NCBI GenBank assembly: GCA_019314005.1
Contig: JAFDAE010000185.1
Span: forward strand, 1-9,653
Direction of reading: 5' to 3'
Length of the DNA stretch: 9,653 bases
Source of the DNA: Deltaproteobacteria bacterium
GTDB lineage: Bacteria > Desulfobacterota > Desulfobacteria > C00003060 > C00003106
Positions within the stretch are counted from its first letter, which is position 1; each line of letters begins with the position of its first letter. Position numbers and translations under genes: made by a program. Shown here piece by piece: positions 1 to 6,960 of the stretch. The notes beneath the pieces are model-generated. The model ran no database searches and was not told where the DNA came from. It worked only from the letters and a program-made list of their open reading frames with translations.

Positions 1-19
1 TACAAAGCGTTCAATTTTG

Positions 20-529
20 CTATAAAGAAACTACATTATCTTTAAAATCTACGAAGTAAATAGGATGGATATTACCCTCACTGTCGAGTTCGGCTACGAA
101 TCTTTTTAGCTTACTGTTACCGATAACATCTGCAACCTGTCTTTGTAACATTTCGATGTCTACCGTTTCTGTTACTTCACTTTCGGCACGTTTTTTAATC
201 TGAATCAGCATAGGTACAGCCTGATTTTTTATGGGAAGATGAAACTCAAAATCGAAGTTAACTTCCATGCCGGATGAATCTATAATGCCGAACGCCTCAA
301 GACGGTTATAAAGATTTTTACTAATGGTTCCCCAAAGACCGGCGTTCTCCGTACCAATCTTTTTTTTGTGAGGGGAAAAGATGTTGTTTCGAGAAATGCT
401 ATTCTCCTTGCGCAAAAAAGATAATAACCCAGACGAGTGCGGGTCATGTTTGTCTATGTTAGGGTGTGATTCAGCCACTTCTACACCATCCTTATATGGT
501 TTTTTATTTTTAAAATCATCACGTTGCAT
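20..529 (-). CDS. hypothetical protein, 169 aa, function unknown
   Basis: I do not recognise this protein. It starts at an ATG with AGAGG six bases upstream and ends in TAG. The first 60 residues are polar and rich in Lys, Asp, His and Ser, which looks disordered. From about residue 65 it looks folded, with alternating hydrophobic and charged stretches, for example the segments near GLWGTISKNLYNRLEAFGI and HLPIKNQAVPMLIQIKKRAE. No signal peptide, membrane segment, cysteine cluster or known catalytic motif is visible, so it is probably cytoplasmic. It lies 188 bp beyond nrdG on the same strand, too far to assume the same operon, and its DNA is visibly richer in A+T than the nrd genes. The ribosome binding site and complete ORF argue that it is real. 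It could be a lineage-restricted or recently acquired gene. Confidence 0.6.
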   Translation of the reverse strand: MQRDDFKNKKPYKDGVEVAESHPNIDKHDPHSSGLLSFLRKENSISRNNIFSPHKKKIGTENAGLWGTISKNLYNRLEAFGIIDSSGMEVNFDFEFHLPIKNQAVPMLIQIKKRAESEVTETVDIEMLQRQVADVIGNSKLKRFVAELDSEGNIHPIYFVDFKDNVVSL

Positions 530-535
530 TGAAAT

Positions 536-552
536 CCTCTGATTATAAGAGG
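536..552 (-). promoter_or_regulatory. small hairpin covering the Shine-Dalgarno of the 169-aa gene
   Basis: On the transcript strand CCTCT (552-548) and AGAGG (540-536) are complementary and separated by a 7-base loop. AGAGG is the only plausible ribosome binding site for the ATG at 529. A 5-bp stem would hide it and could reduce initiation. The stem is short, so this may be chance. Confidence 0.25.
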
Positions 553-717
553 CTTATCAAACAAGTTAATATTGTATCTTACATATCCCTCTTTCTGCAT
601 TTTGTACACCTTGCTTAGAGCGCGTCTATAGGAGAAATCGATCTCCCAAAATGGTTACCAGGCGTTATGTTTGTTTTTCGGAGATTTCCACCAGTTTCTA
701 AAGCACAATACGTTTTT

Positions 718-1455
718 TTAGTGTAATCCTGTTTCTGCCGACTCCGCAACCATCATTTTAGCGCCTTGAATAATTTCATCCACACCTTCTTGGATCTCTG
801 TCAGCTTCTCTTCAGAATATGGCGCTACTGTTTTTAAGGCAGAGTCCATCGGATCCACCGGATTAAAATTCTGTAGAGTTAGACCGGTTGCCCGCCGCAG
901 TTGCTTCGCCATTTCATAAATTTTATCTTCAGGCAGAAGGGAGGGGACCACGGTGGTACGAAACGTATATGGAACACGATCTTCCAACAAAAGGTTTATA
1001 CTCTTTCGGATGAGCTCAACAGGAACGGGTACTCCTGCACATGCCGAATAGCTGATATCATCTAAGGGTCCCTTGACATCCATAGCTATCTCATCAACAA
1101 ATTTTCCCATAATAAGATGACGTAAGGTTTCGGGTTGAGTACCATTGGTATCGAGCTTAATTTTAAACCCTTCCTCACGTATTACCTTTATCATTTCAAG
1201 AAGTTCCGGATGGATAGTCGGCTCTCCCCCGGAGATGCAAACTCCGTCAATCCATTCCCGCATGGAGCGGATACGATTTAAAACAGTATCCAGGGAAATA
1301 GATTCCAAGGACTCGGCCGCAGTAACCAATACATGATTATGGCAAAACGGGCACCTGAAATTGCAGTACGGAAGAAAAAGTACTGAACAGACCTTTCCCG
1401 GCCAGTCCAAAAAAGAGGTCTCTATAAAGCCTTTAATAGGCGGGATGTTACCCAT
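718..1455 (-). CDS. nrdG: anaerobic ribonucleoside-triphosphate reductase activating protein (radical SAM)
   Basis: This radical SAM activase cleaves S-adenosylmethionine with a [4Fe-4S] cluster and generates the glycyl radical on NrdD. The cluster motif CNFRCPFC gives Cys31, Cys35 and Cys38 in the CxxxCxxC pattern, and SGGEPT (residues 75-80) is the SAM-binding GGEP motif. The N-terminal ETSFLDWPGK stretch is typical of the longer NrdG family. At 245 aa it is much longer than E. coli NrdG (about 154 aa). It belongs to the longer type with a complete C-terminal half, including a TNG motif (residues 103-105) and the DVKGP segment. The ATG at 1455 has AAGGAAA just upstream. It is the third gene after nrdD and the redoxin gene, separated from the latter by 133 bp containing a stem-loop. 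The function assignment is secure. Pyruvate formate-lyase activases are related, but the neighbouring NrdD settles the partner. Confidence 0.93.
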   Translation of the reverse strand: MGNIPPIKGFIETSFLDWPGKVCSVLFLPYCNFRCPFCHNHVLVTAAESLESISLDTVLNRIRSMREWIDGVCISGGEPTIHPELLEMIKVIREEGFKIKLDTNGTQPETLRHLIMGKFVDEIAMDVKGPLDDISYSACAGVPVPVELIRKSINLLLEDRVPYTFRTTVVPSLLPEDKIYEMAKQLRRATGLTLQNFNPVDPMDSALKTVAPYSEEKLTEIQEGVDEIIQGAKMMVAESAETGLH

Positions 1456-1538
1456 CTGTTTCCTTTTGTAACCATTCAGGGGATGGAGCCTTTCTTGAAA
1501 CGATTTGGCGGAGGGACTTAGTTTTTTCGTGACTTAGT

Positions 1539-1588
1539 AAAGGGGGAAACCGCAGCCACCGAAGTGAAACAAAGGTTGCCCCCCCTTT
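1539..1588 (-). promoter_or_regulatory. stem-loop with UUCG tetraloop between redoxin gene and nrdG
   Basis: Starting at the base after the redoxin stop codon, AAAGGGGG (1588-1581) can pair with CCCCCTTT (1546-1539). Inside it AACC can pair with GGTT, and CAC-TTCG-GTG forms a cUUCGg-capped tip. The stem is G+C-rich but is followed by ACTAAGTCACG rather than a T-run, so it does not look like a classical intrinsic terminator. A role as partial terminator, processing site or 3' stabiliser that sets nrdG expression below nrdD is possible. This is inferred from structure only. Confidence 0.5.
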
Positions 1589-1840
1589 CTAACTCTTATC
1601 GATCGAAGAAAGATAATCCTTTATTTCGTCCGCGTCGGCGATGGAGCTTGAATCGTCAAGCACCAAGATCGGAAGACCTTTTGTTTCCACGGTCTCTACC
1701 AACTCATGCCAGGCAAGATGTGCTAAAGCACCGGAGTTGTCAGGCCCCAACTCTTCCAGTTTTATTCCAAGCATTTCAAGATCAAATTGTTGTTTTACGT
1801 CCTGGCAAGCGCTGCAAAGGCTCTTGGTAAAAAGTGTCAT
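1589..1840 (-). CDS. glutaredoxin-like/NrdH-type thiol redoxin, probable reductant for NrdD
   Basis: This 83-aa protein has the size and layout of a minimal glutaredoxin. A beta-strand (MTLFTKS) leads into a CSAC redox motif (Cys9 and Cys12). A helix follows, then GLPILVLDD, whose Pro57 is in the place of the conserved cis-proline, and then a C-terminal helix after DADEI. The ATG overlaps the nrdD stop in an ATGA arrangement, and a strong AGGAGGT site (1851-1845) lies inside the end of nrdD, so the two genes are translationally coupled. Some class III reductases use a redoxin rather than formate as reductant, and the coupling suggests this protein re-reduces the NrdD active-site disulfide. 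The CSAC dithiol fits such a role. The exact subfamily (glutaredoxin, NrdH or other thioredoxin-like) cannot be fixed by eye. Confidence 0.8.
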   Translation of the reverse strand: MTLFTKSLCSACQDVKQQFDLEMLGIKLEELGPDNSGALAHLAWHELVETVETKGLPILVLDDSSSIADADEIKDYLSSIDKS

Positions 1841-3960
1841 GATACCTCCTGTCCTCCAAAATGTCCTTGATTCCGATATCGATCTTTTAATTCACCCAGT
1901 TTTCCCTTGTTCCAGCTCGAGACCCGAGTAAAATAGCCTGTGATCCGGGTGATGCCGTCAACATCTTCTGAGCCGCAATAGGAACACTTCTCATTCAGTC
2001 CCCGGCTCACCTTGCCGCACTCTTTACAGGCTGTAAATTCCGGAGAGAATGCGATCTGGTCGTTTTTAGTATATTTGAAGGTCTTTGTCACAAAACTTGC
2101 CAATGACTCCTTCGACGGTTTTGATTCGCCCAACCAAACGTGGGTAATGGCGCCGGCTTCTATTATCGGATGAAATCTCCCTTCGAGCCTTGTCCTTTCG
2201 ATCGGGTTCATGGAAGCGCCTACATTATATAATGTAGAATTGGTATAATAGACTTCATTCTCATCAAGATTTCCCCTTACGATCTCTTTGGCTTCCTCGG
2301 GATAATATTTAAGGTCGAGTTTGGCAAAACGGTAAGCCGTGCTTTCTGCCGGGGTCTGTTCCAAAACAAACCGCATTCCATACTTTCGGCTTAATTTGTC
2401 AGACACAAGTTTCATATGGGCGATTACCTCTAAACCAAATTTCGTGGCCTCATGTGATTCATGCATTTCTTGACCAATATGATATTGAATCAGTTCGTTT
2501 AAACCAACCATGCCGATCAAGTAGGTGCATCGGTGCATCCTCAGATAAGGAGTCCCGTCGAGTTTCATGGTCAGGAGATTCAGAGGACCCGATTTTTCGT
2601 TTGAAAGGAGCTTCAGTATGAAGTCTCGTTTTTTGCTATGCGCATCGGCCGCTATCTTCATCATTTCCGTGATATTTTCAAACAAGCGGGTATTATCTTT
2701 ACCAGACCTATAGGCAATTCGAGGGAGATTCAGTGTTACATTCTGGAGCGCTGAATACCGCATCTTCCATGGCTCTTTGGCATCTTCAAGATCCGATTGC
2801 TCCAGTTTAAAGCTTAGCCGGCAACATTCGGATATCTTAGCAGTGCTCCCACGGTCAAAGACAAAGTAGGTGTTCCCTTTGTCTGCGGCAACATCACAGA
2901 TATGATTCAAAAACTTCTCGTGGCCCGGTGTCTTGAAAAATTTTTCTGTTATGTGTACAAGCGGTTTTGGAAAGAAAAATGGCCGCCCTGATGCATCCCC
3001 TTCTTTAAAGACATCAAAAAGTAACCATACAAATCGCTGGGCGTCCTTTTCATATTCTGCGTATGTCTTGCCGGTATAAGTCCCTCCCGGTCCTATCGCC
3101 GGGACGTCTTCAAAGTGTTTTGGAACCTCCCAATATAGATTAATGTCGGAAAAGATAGCCTGCCCGCCCCGTGCCACTGCCTGCTGGGAAAACTCGAAAA
3201 TCAACATCTGGGCAAGCTGTTTTATCTCTCGATCACTAAGATCCACGAGATATGGAGCGAAAAAAAGATTAACCGCATCCCAGCCGATGGCCCCGGCAAA
3301 GTTGCTCTGCAGGGCGGCTGCAAACTTTACCATATGAGCAAGTAGAACCTCAGGATGCTTGGCCGGTTTTGCCATTGCAAGGGAATTAGGGAGATTCAGC
3401 CCGAATTTTTTCAAGTATTCCAGGGATTGGCCGGAGCAGTAAGGCCGATCAATAAACCCAAGGTCGTGAAGGTGTATGTCCCCGCGCATATGGGCCTCTC
3501 CGACATCTTGAGTAAAGACGTTTAAGAGTGCGTACTCTTTTTTGATCCCTTCGGCCAGCGTCAGATTGGTGGCTTCAGGCCCGTGCGGGACATTCGCGTT
3601 CTCCTTATTGGGATGCATGATCATCTGTTCCGCGTCATAAAGCGGCACCCCAAGCCGGGTATGCATCATACGCGCCTGCTCCAGGCCCCGTTCTATCAAC
3701 TTTGCGTCGACCAACTCGCGGATCAGGGGAGCTGTCAGCATCTTGATTCCGGAAGAGAGAACCTGTTGTTCCACTTCCAGGCTGATCGCATCTGCTGTAT
3801 CACGATCCACAAAGGTCTCTCGAATCAGCGCGTCTACGATCTTTTCGCGGTCCCAACCGTCGATCGCCTCTTTTGATGTATGTACAAAGAGCGCCATGTC
3901 GGTTGTTTCTTGCATTCGTCTTTCTTGCTCAGGAGATGATAATTGTACTACGGATCCCAT
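1837..3960 (-). CDS. nrdD: anaerobic (class III) ribonucleoside-triphosphate reductase
   Basis: This oxygen-sensitive glycyl radical enzyme reduces ribonucleoside triphosphates to deoxyribonucleotides. With the ATG at 3960 it has 707 residues, close to E. coli NrdD (712). An ATP-cone regulatory domain occupies about residues 22-112 (WDREKIVDALIRET is typical). HLHDLGFIDRPYC carries Cys175, the likely thiyl-radical residue, and ECC gives Cys379/380. The C-terminus has a zinc site of two CxxC pairs (Cys645, 648, 659 and 662), followed by RITGYF, where Gly675 is the expected radical glycine. I chose ATG 3960 because AGGTGG lies 5 bases upstream. An in-frame GTG at 3969, which would add three residues, is itself part of that AGGTGG. 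The 3' end overlaps the redoxin gene by 4 bp. Expression probably starts at the NrdR-like promoter near 4311-4283, giving a leader of roughly 310-320 nt. Confidence 0.95.
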   Translation of the reverse strand: MGSVVQLSSPEQERRMQETTDMALFVHTSKEAIDGWDREKIVDALIRETFVDRDTADAISLEVEQQVLSSGIKMLTAPLIRELVDAKLIERGLEQARMMHTRLGVPLYDAEQMIMHPNKENANVPHGPEATNLTLAEGIKKEYALLNVFTQDVGEAHMRGDIHLHDLGFIDRPYCSGQSLEYLKKFGLNLPNSLAMAKPAKHPEVLLAHMVKFAAALQSNFAGAIGWDAVNLFFAPYLVDLSDREIKQLAQMLIFEFSQQAVARGGQAIFSDINLYWEVPKHFEDVPAIGPGGTYTGKTYAEYEKDAQRFVWLLFDVFKEGDASGRPFFFPKPLVHITEKFFKTPGHEKFLNHICDVAADKGNTYFVFDRGSTAKISECCRLSFKLEQSDLEDAKEPWKMRYSALQNVTLNLPRIAYRSGKDNTRLFENITEMMKIAADAHSKKRDFILKLLSNEKSGPLNLLTMKLDGTPYLRMHRCTYLIGMVGLNELIQYHIGQEMHESHEATKFGLEVIAHMKLVSDKLSRKYGMRFVLEQTPAESTAYRFAKLDLKYYPEEAKEIVRGNLDENEVYYTNSTLYNVGASMNPIERTRLEGRFHPIIEAGAITHVWLGESKPSKESLASFVTKTFKYTKNDQIAFSPEFTACKECGKVSRGLNEKCSYCGSEDVDGITRITGYFTRVSSWNKGKLGELKDRYRNQGHFGGQEVS

Positions 3961-3977
3961 AGAAGCCACCTTTTCCG

Positions 3978-4120
3978 GTGTCCATCCAGAAATGGCATCT
4001 TTTGCCCCGATACTGCGTTCTCCGCAGGTTTCTATCCTCGACGTAGCACGGCTACGCCTCCGGTAAAAACCTTTGTGCGGCCTTGTCTTGGGACAAAATC
4101 TACCATTTCTGGATGGACAC
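3978..4120. repeat. 143-bp palindromic (MITE/REP-like) element
   Basis: Perfect 18-bp inverted repeats (3978-3995 GTGTCCATCCAGAAATGG and its complement at 4103-4120) bound a unit that is imperfectly palindromic throughout. Secondary matches occur at TTTTGCCCC/GGGACAAAA and AGGTTT/AAACCT. The tip is a perfect CGTAGC-ACG-GCTACG hairpin exactly at the centre (4049). No ORF, transposase or target-site duplication is visible. The unit ends 17 bp before the nrdD ATG and lies inside the predicted nrdD leader, so the transcript could fold into a long hairpin next to the ribosome binding site. It resembles a non-autonomous mobile palindrome or a dispersed repeat, but copy number cannot be judged from this window. 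Confidence 0.75.
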
Positions 4121-4421
4121 TATCTAATCGTTAAAATTGTATCCTTTTCCGAAATTGAATTGACCAACAAACTAATTTATATTGCGATTGGTAAACCTTT
4201 CGCTCGAAGGGCACAGCATTTTTCAAAGGACTTAAGGGGTTGTAAGAGACTCAAACGTCCCATATGCTGTGTGCTGATATAAAGTAAAACACAACATATA
4301 GGTGTTGTCAAGATGGCAACTCAAAGAAAAAATGGAACGGAACAGGATGTCAAAGGAATTTCCAAAGATACGTATAAGTTCGGCTGCAAAAAAAAATTTG
4401 ATGGCTTCGCAAAAAGGCTTC
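4121..4421. other. non-coding region between mtnA remnant and palindromic element
   Basis: No convincing gene is present. The stretch is A+T-rich and contains the candidate nrd promoter (4256-4311). The remainder (4121-4255 and 4312-4421) shows no RNA gene, clear terminator or further repeat that I can support. A run of nine A residues at 4388-4396 reads as T9 on the transcribed strand after mtnA, but no stem precedes it. Confidence 0.6.
4256..4311 (-). promoter_or_regulatory. candidate nrdD promoter with two NrdR-like boxes
   Basis: On the minus strand a perfect -35 TTGACA (4311-4306) is followed by exactly 17 bp and a -10-like TTTACT (4288-4283). The 17-bp spacer is itself the near-palindrome ACACAACATATAGGTGT (4289-4305, plus-strand reading), with ACAC and GTGT ends and an A+T core. 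A related sequence at 4256-4272 (CCCATATGCTGTGT core, 12 of 14 matching the complement of the first) is centred 33 bp away. Paired boxes about three helical turns apart over a promoter are the known arrangement for NrdR, the ATP/dATP-sensing repressor of nrd operons. The boxes here have 9 rather than 8 bases between ACAC and GTGT, so they deviate from consensus, and the second is weaker. The transcription start would lie near 4275. Confidence 0.5.
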
Positions 4422-5352
4422 CTATAATAAAAACATCTTTGCCAGCGAAGACTTAAACGGGGGGGAGGCAATCCCCTTTTCTGTTATGATTCCTGTAACA
4501 TATCGATTCGGGGTCACATCAAAGGCAGGATTTTCCACTAATACACCGGCAGGGGTTACACGCTTTCCTTGGAAATGAGTGACCTCTTCGGGAGGACGCT
4601 CTTCTATCGGAATCTGATCGCCTGTTGGAGTGTTTCTGTCGATAGTGGAAAGGGGAGCGGCCACATAAAAGGGTATCTTATGGGTCCTGGCCAGGACTGC
4701 CACCATATACGTTCCGATCTTGTTCGCTACATCCCCGTTGGCCGCGATCCTGTCCGCCCCCACAATCACCGCAGTCACCTTCCCTTGGCGCATGAGATAG
4801 CCTGACATATTGTCTGTGATCAAGGTTACCGGGATTCCGGATTTTATCATTTCCCAGGCGGTAAGCCGGGCTCCCTGAAGGAACGGGCGCGTCTCGTCGG
4901 CAAGGACTGAGATTCTTTTTCCTGCCTCCACAGCGGCCCGGATAACACCAAGGATTCTTCAACCAAAAGATGCTTGATCGCGTCTATTCCGTCTGCGGCA
5001 TGATCGCAGGCCAGACGCTCCATCCGCTCTACAGCCCATGCAAGATTGACCGCTGTAGGACGTGCGGCCTTTATGTCCAGGCAAATCCGGTCTAAGTTTT
5101 TCTGGAAGGTTTCCACCTTCTTTGCGCGAATAGCACGAGCGCCAAGCGCAACCCCCATGGCCGCAGCCACACCAATGGCCGGAGCGCCTCGTATGACCAA
5201 CCAATGGCCGGAGCGCCTCGTATGACCAACCACTTAATCGCGTCGGCTACTCTGCGATAATTAGTACATACAAAATATTTTTCTTTTAGCGGAAGCTTCC
5301 GTTGGTCAATCATTATGACCTTATTGTTTTTCCACGCAATAGTGTTGACCAC
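4422..5352 (-). pseudogene. mtnA: methylthioribose-1-phosphate isomerase, broken by a duplication and a deletion
   Basis: MtnA converts 5-methylthioribose-1-phosphate to methylthioribulose-1-phosphate in methionine salvage. The fragments read in order as MtnA: NTIAWKNNKVIMIDQRKLP and LVIRGAPAIG in one frame; VAAAMGVALGARAIRAKK through KHLLVEES in a second; [32 protein letters not shown] and [18 protein letters not shown] (with the conserved Asp) to the normal C-terminus in a third. The first frame break is a 29-bp tandem duplication (5171-5228). The second is a deletion near 4952, where VEES joins LGVIRAA. About 300 codons remain of about 345-350, and the missing part should hold the THCNAGALAT segment with the catalytic Cys. 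The start is probably GTG 5352, with AGGGAG upstream, rather than TTG 5367. No functional isomerase can be made unless these lesions are sequencing or assembly errors. Confidence 0.9.
5171..5232. repeat. 29-bp tandem duplication inside mtnA
   Basis: The unit ACCAATGGCCGGAGCGCCTC plus nine further bases occurs at 5171-5199 and again, identically, at 5200-5228. The match runs four bases further, to 5232. Because 29 is not a multiple of three, the second copy shifts the mtnA frame within LVIRGAPAIG. Removing one copy restores a normal MtnA sequence across this point. Confidence 0.95.
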
Positions 5353-5370
5353 TCTTAACTCCCTCAATCC

Positions 5371-5447
5371 ATTGACTATTGACTATTGAAGATTGACTAT
5401 TGAACAGTCTTCTACCAATTTTCAATCGACAATCGACAATCTTCAAT
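5371..5447. repeat. inverted pair of 7-bp ATTG repeats
   Basis: The left arm (5371-5405) is five consecutive 7-bp units on the plus strand: ATTGACT twice, ATTGAAG, ATTGACT, ATTGAAC. The right arm (5447-5420) is four units on the minus strand: ATTGAAG, ATTGTCG twice, ATTGAAA. The arms share a perfect 11-bp inverted repeat, ATTGAAGATTG (5385-5395 and 5437-5447), and enclose about 14 bp. The array fills most of the gap after the gatB stop, so its RNA could form a long A+U-rich hairpin there. It may act as a 3'-end structure or simply be a dispersed intergenic repeat. Confidence 0.8.
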
Positions 5448-5463
5448 TCCTAAATCCCTAAAT

Positions 5464-6894
5464 TCAATCACCCAAAAGTTTTCTCAAAACCTCATTAACT
5501 ATCTGAGGATTTGCTTTACCCTTGGTCTCTTTCATTACCTGCCCTACAAAGAAACCAAACAGTTTTTTCTTCCCACCCTTATAAGCCTCCACCTCATCTG
5601 GAAGCTGAGACAGGATATTTTTAACAACCTCTTCTATCGCACCGGTATCCGTAACCTGGACCAGCCCCTTCTTCTCCACGATCTTTTTGGGAGACTTGCC
5701 GGTCTTGACTATCTCTTCAAAGACTGTCTTTGCAATTTTGCCGCTAATTGTGCCTGAATCGATCAACTGCAGAAGCTCGGCCAAACGATCGGAAGATACC
5801 GGGCTTTCCCCTATCTCCTTTTCCTGCGCCTTGAGTACGCCGAGTAGCGGTCCCATTACCCAGTTACTTACTTGTTTGGGTTGGGGAAACTTTTTGACGC
5901 ATGCTTCAAAATAATCAGCAAGCTCCTTCCCGGTAGTAAGGACTTCTGCATCATAGGACGGCAAGTCGTATTCCTGTATGAATCGTTCCTTTTTTGCTTC
6001 GGGCAGTTCAGGAAGCACCTCTTTTACCGAGGCGATCCATTCCTCATCAATGACTAAGGGGACCAGGTCGGGATCCGGAAAGTAGCGATAATCATGAGCC
6101 TCTTCTTTTCCGCGCATTGAAACAGTAATTCCTTTGTCATCATCCCAGAGCCGGGTCTCCTGGACCACTTCTCCACCGTCTTCTACAACGCCCTTTTGGC
6201 GCTCAATTTCATAGGCAAGGGCCTTCTCCACGTTCTTAAAGGAATTCATGTTCTTGAGCTCAGCCCGTGTACCGAACTCCTCTGCTCCTACGGGGCGTAT
6301 GGATATATTCGCGTCGCACCGAAAACTCCCCTCTTCCATATTACCGTCGCAAATCTCAAGATATCGTAAGATAGAACGAATATGGCGAAGGTATTGGCCG
6401 GCTTCTTCAGGCGACCGTATATCCGGTTCGCTTACGATCTCGATCAAGGGGACGCCGGTACGATTAAAGTCCACAAGACTTACCGGTCTATATTGATCGT
6501 GCTGGAGTTTGCCGGCGTCTTCTTCCATGTGTATTCTGGTAATTCCGATCTTTTTCTTGGTCCCATTGATTTCAACATTAATATAACCATGCTCTGCGAT
6601 CGGGAGTTCGTACTGGGAAATCTGGTATCCCTTTGGGAGATCAGGGTAAAAGTAATTCTTACGGGCAAATCTGCTATTGTGTGTAATTGCGCAATGCGTG
6701 GCAAGGGCCATAAGTATCGAACATTCGACCACCTTGCGGTTTAGAACCGGCAAAACACCAGGCATTCCCAGACAGACAGGACAGGTGTGGGTATTCGGGG
6801 GAGCGCCGAATTCAGTAGAACAACCGCAAAATATCTTGGTTCGGGTGAGAAGCTGAGCATGCACTTCCAACCCTATGACACTTTCAAATTCCAT
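5464..6894 (-). CDS. gatB: aspartyl/glutamyl-tRNA amidotransferase subunit B
   Basis: GatB is the kinase/tRNA-binding subunit of GatCAB, which converts misacylated Glu-tRNA(Gln) and, in many bacteria, Asp-tRNA(Asn) to the correct amide forms. The 476-aa length is normal. The signature GLEVHAQL is at residues 8-15. A putative zinc site has Cys23, Cys25, Cys38 and Cys41 (FCGCSTEFG and CPVCLGMPG). [19 protein letters not shown] and [11 protein letters not shown] belong to the catalytic cradle. The C-terminal third is the helical tail domain that binds tRNA, ending [15 protein letters not shown]. The ATG at 6894 has AGAGG upstream, separated by seven T residues. gatA and gatC are not adjacent; upstream is the UbiB-family gene (66 bp away) and downstream the mtnA remnant. 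The gene looks fully intact. GatE is a homologue, but length and bacterial context favour GatB. Confidence 0.97.
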   Translation of the reverse strand: MEFESVIGLEVHAQLLTRTKIFCGCSTEFGAPPNTHTCPVCLGMPGVLPVLNRKVVECSILMALATHCAITHNSRFARKNYFYPDLPKGYQISQYELPIAEHGYINVEINGTKKKIGITRIHMEEDAGKLQHDQYRPVSLVDFNRTGVPLIEIVSEPDIRSPEEAGQYLRHIRSILRYLEICDGNMEEGSFRCDANISIRPVGAEEFGTRAELKNMNSFKNVEKALAYEIERQKGVVEDGGEVVQETRLWDDDKGITVSMRGKEEAHDYRYFPDPDLVPLVIDEEWIASVKEVLPELPEAKKERFIQEYDLPSYDAEVLTTGKELADYFEACVKKFPQPKQVSNWVMGPLLGVLKAQEKEIGESPVSSDRLAELLQLIDSGTISGKIAKTVFEEIVKTGKSPKKIVEKKGLVQVTDTGAIEEVVKNILSQLPDEVEAYKGGKKKLFGFFVGQVMKETKGKANPQIVNEVLRKLLGD

Positions 6895-6940
6895 AAAAAA
6901 ACCTCTTTTATACTATTTCAGATTTAATAATTTTTTAAAA

Positions 6941-6954
6941 GTCGAATCATCGAC
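6941..6954 (-). terminator. weak possible terminator after the UbiB-family gene
   Basis: On the minus strand GTCGA-TGAT-TCGAC is followed by TTTTAAAAAATT. The stem is only 5 bp and the U-tract is four bases, so read-through into gatB is likely. It may be chance. Confidence 0.25.
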
Positions 6955-6960
6955 AGCCTC

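Noticed and set aside
542..547. TATAAT on the minus strand as a -10 for the 169-aa gene
   Set aside because: It lies only 12 bases before the ATG, would leave almost no leader, and has no -35 at a suitable distance.
631..646. GGAGA/TCTCC inverted repeat between nrdG and the 169-aa gene as a terminator
   Set aside because: The stem is only 5 bp and no T-run follows on the transcribed strand.
4388..4420. Terminator for mtnA based on the T9 tract
   Set aside because: The sequence before the T-run has a direct GAAGCC repeat, not an inverted one, so no stem can form.
4232..4471. 79-aa minus-strand ORF downstream of mtnA
   Set aside because: It overlaps the mtnA 3' end and the promoter region and shows no protein-like features beyond hydrophobic A+T-rich translation.
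4847..5367. Two overlapping ORFs that look like separate small genes
   Set aside because: Both are pieces of one MtnA reading frame displaced by the 29-bp duplication; reading them as separate genes would hide the pseudogene.
6382..6744. 120-aa plus-strand ORF inside gatB
   Set aside because: It is antisense to strongly conserved GatB sequence and has no family motifs; it is a shadow of the minus-strand gene.
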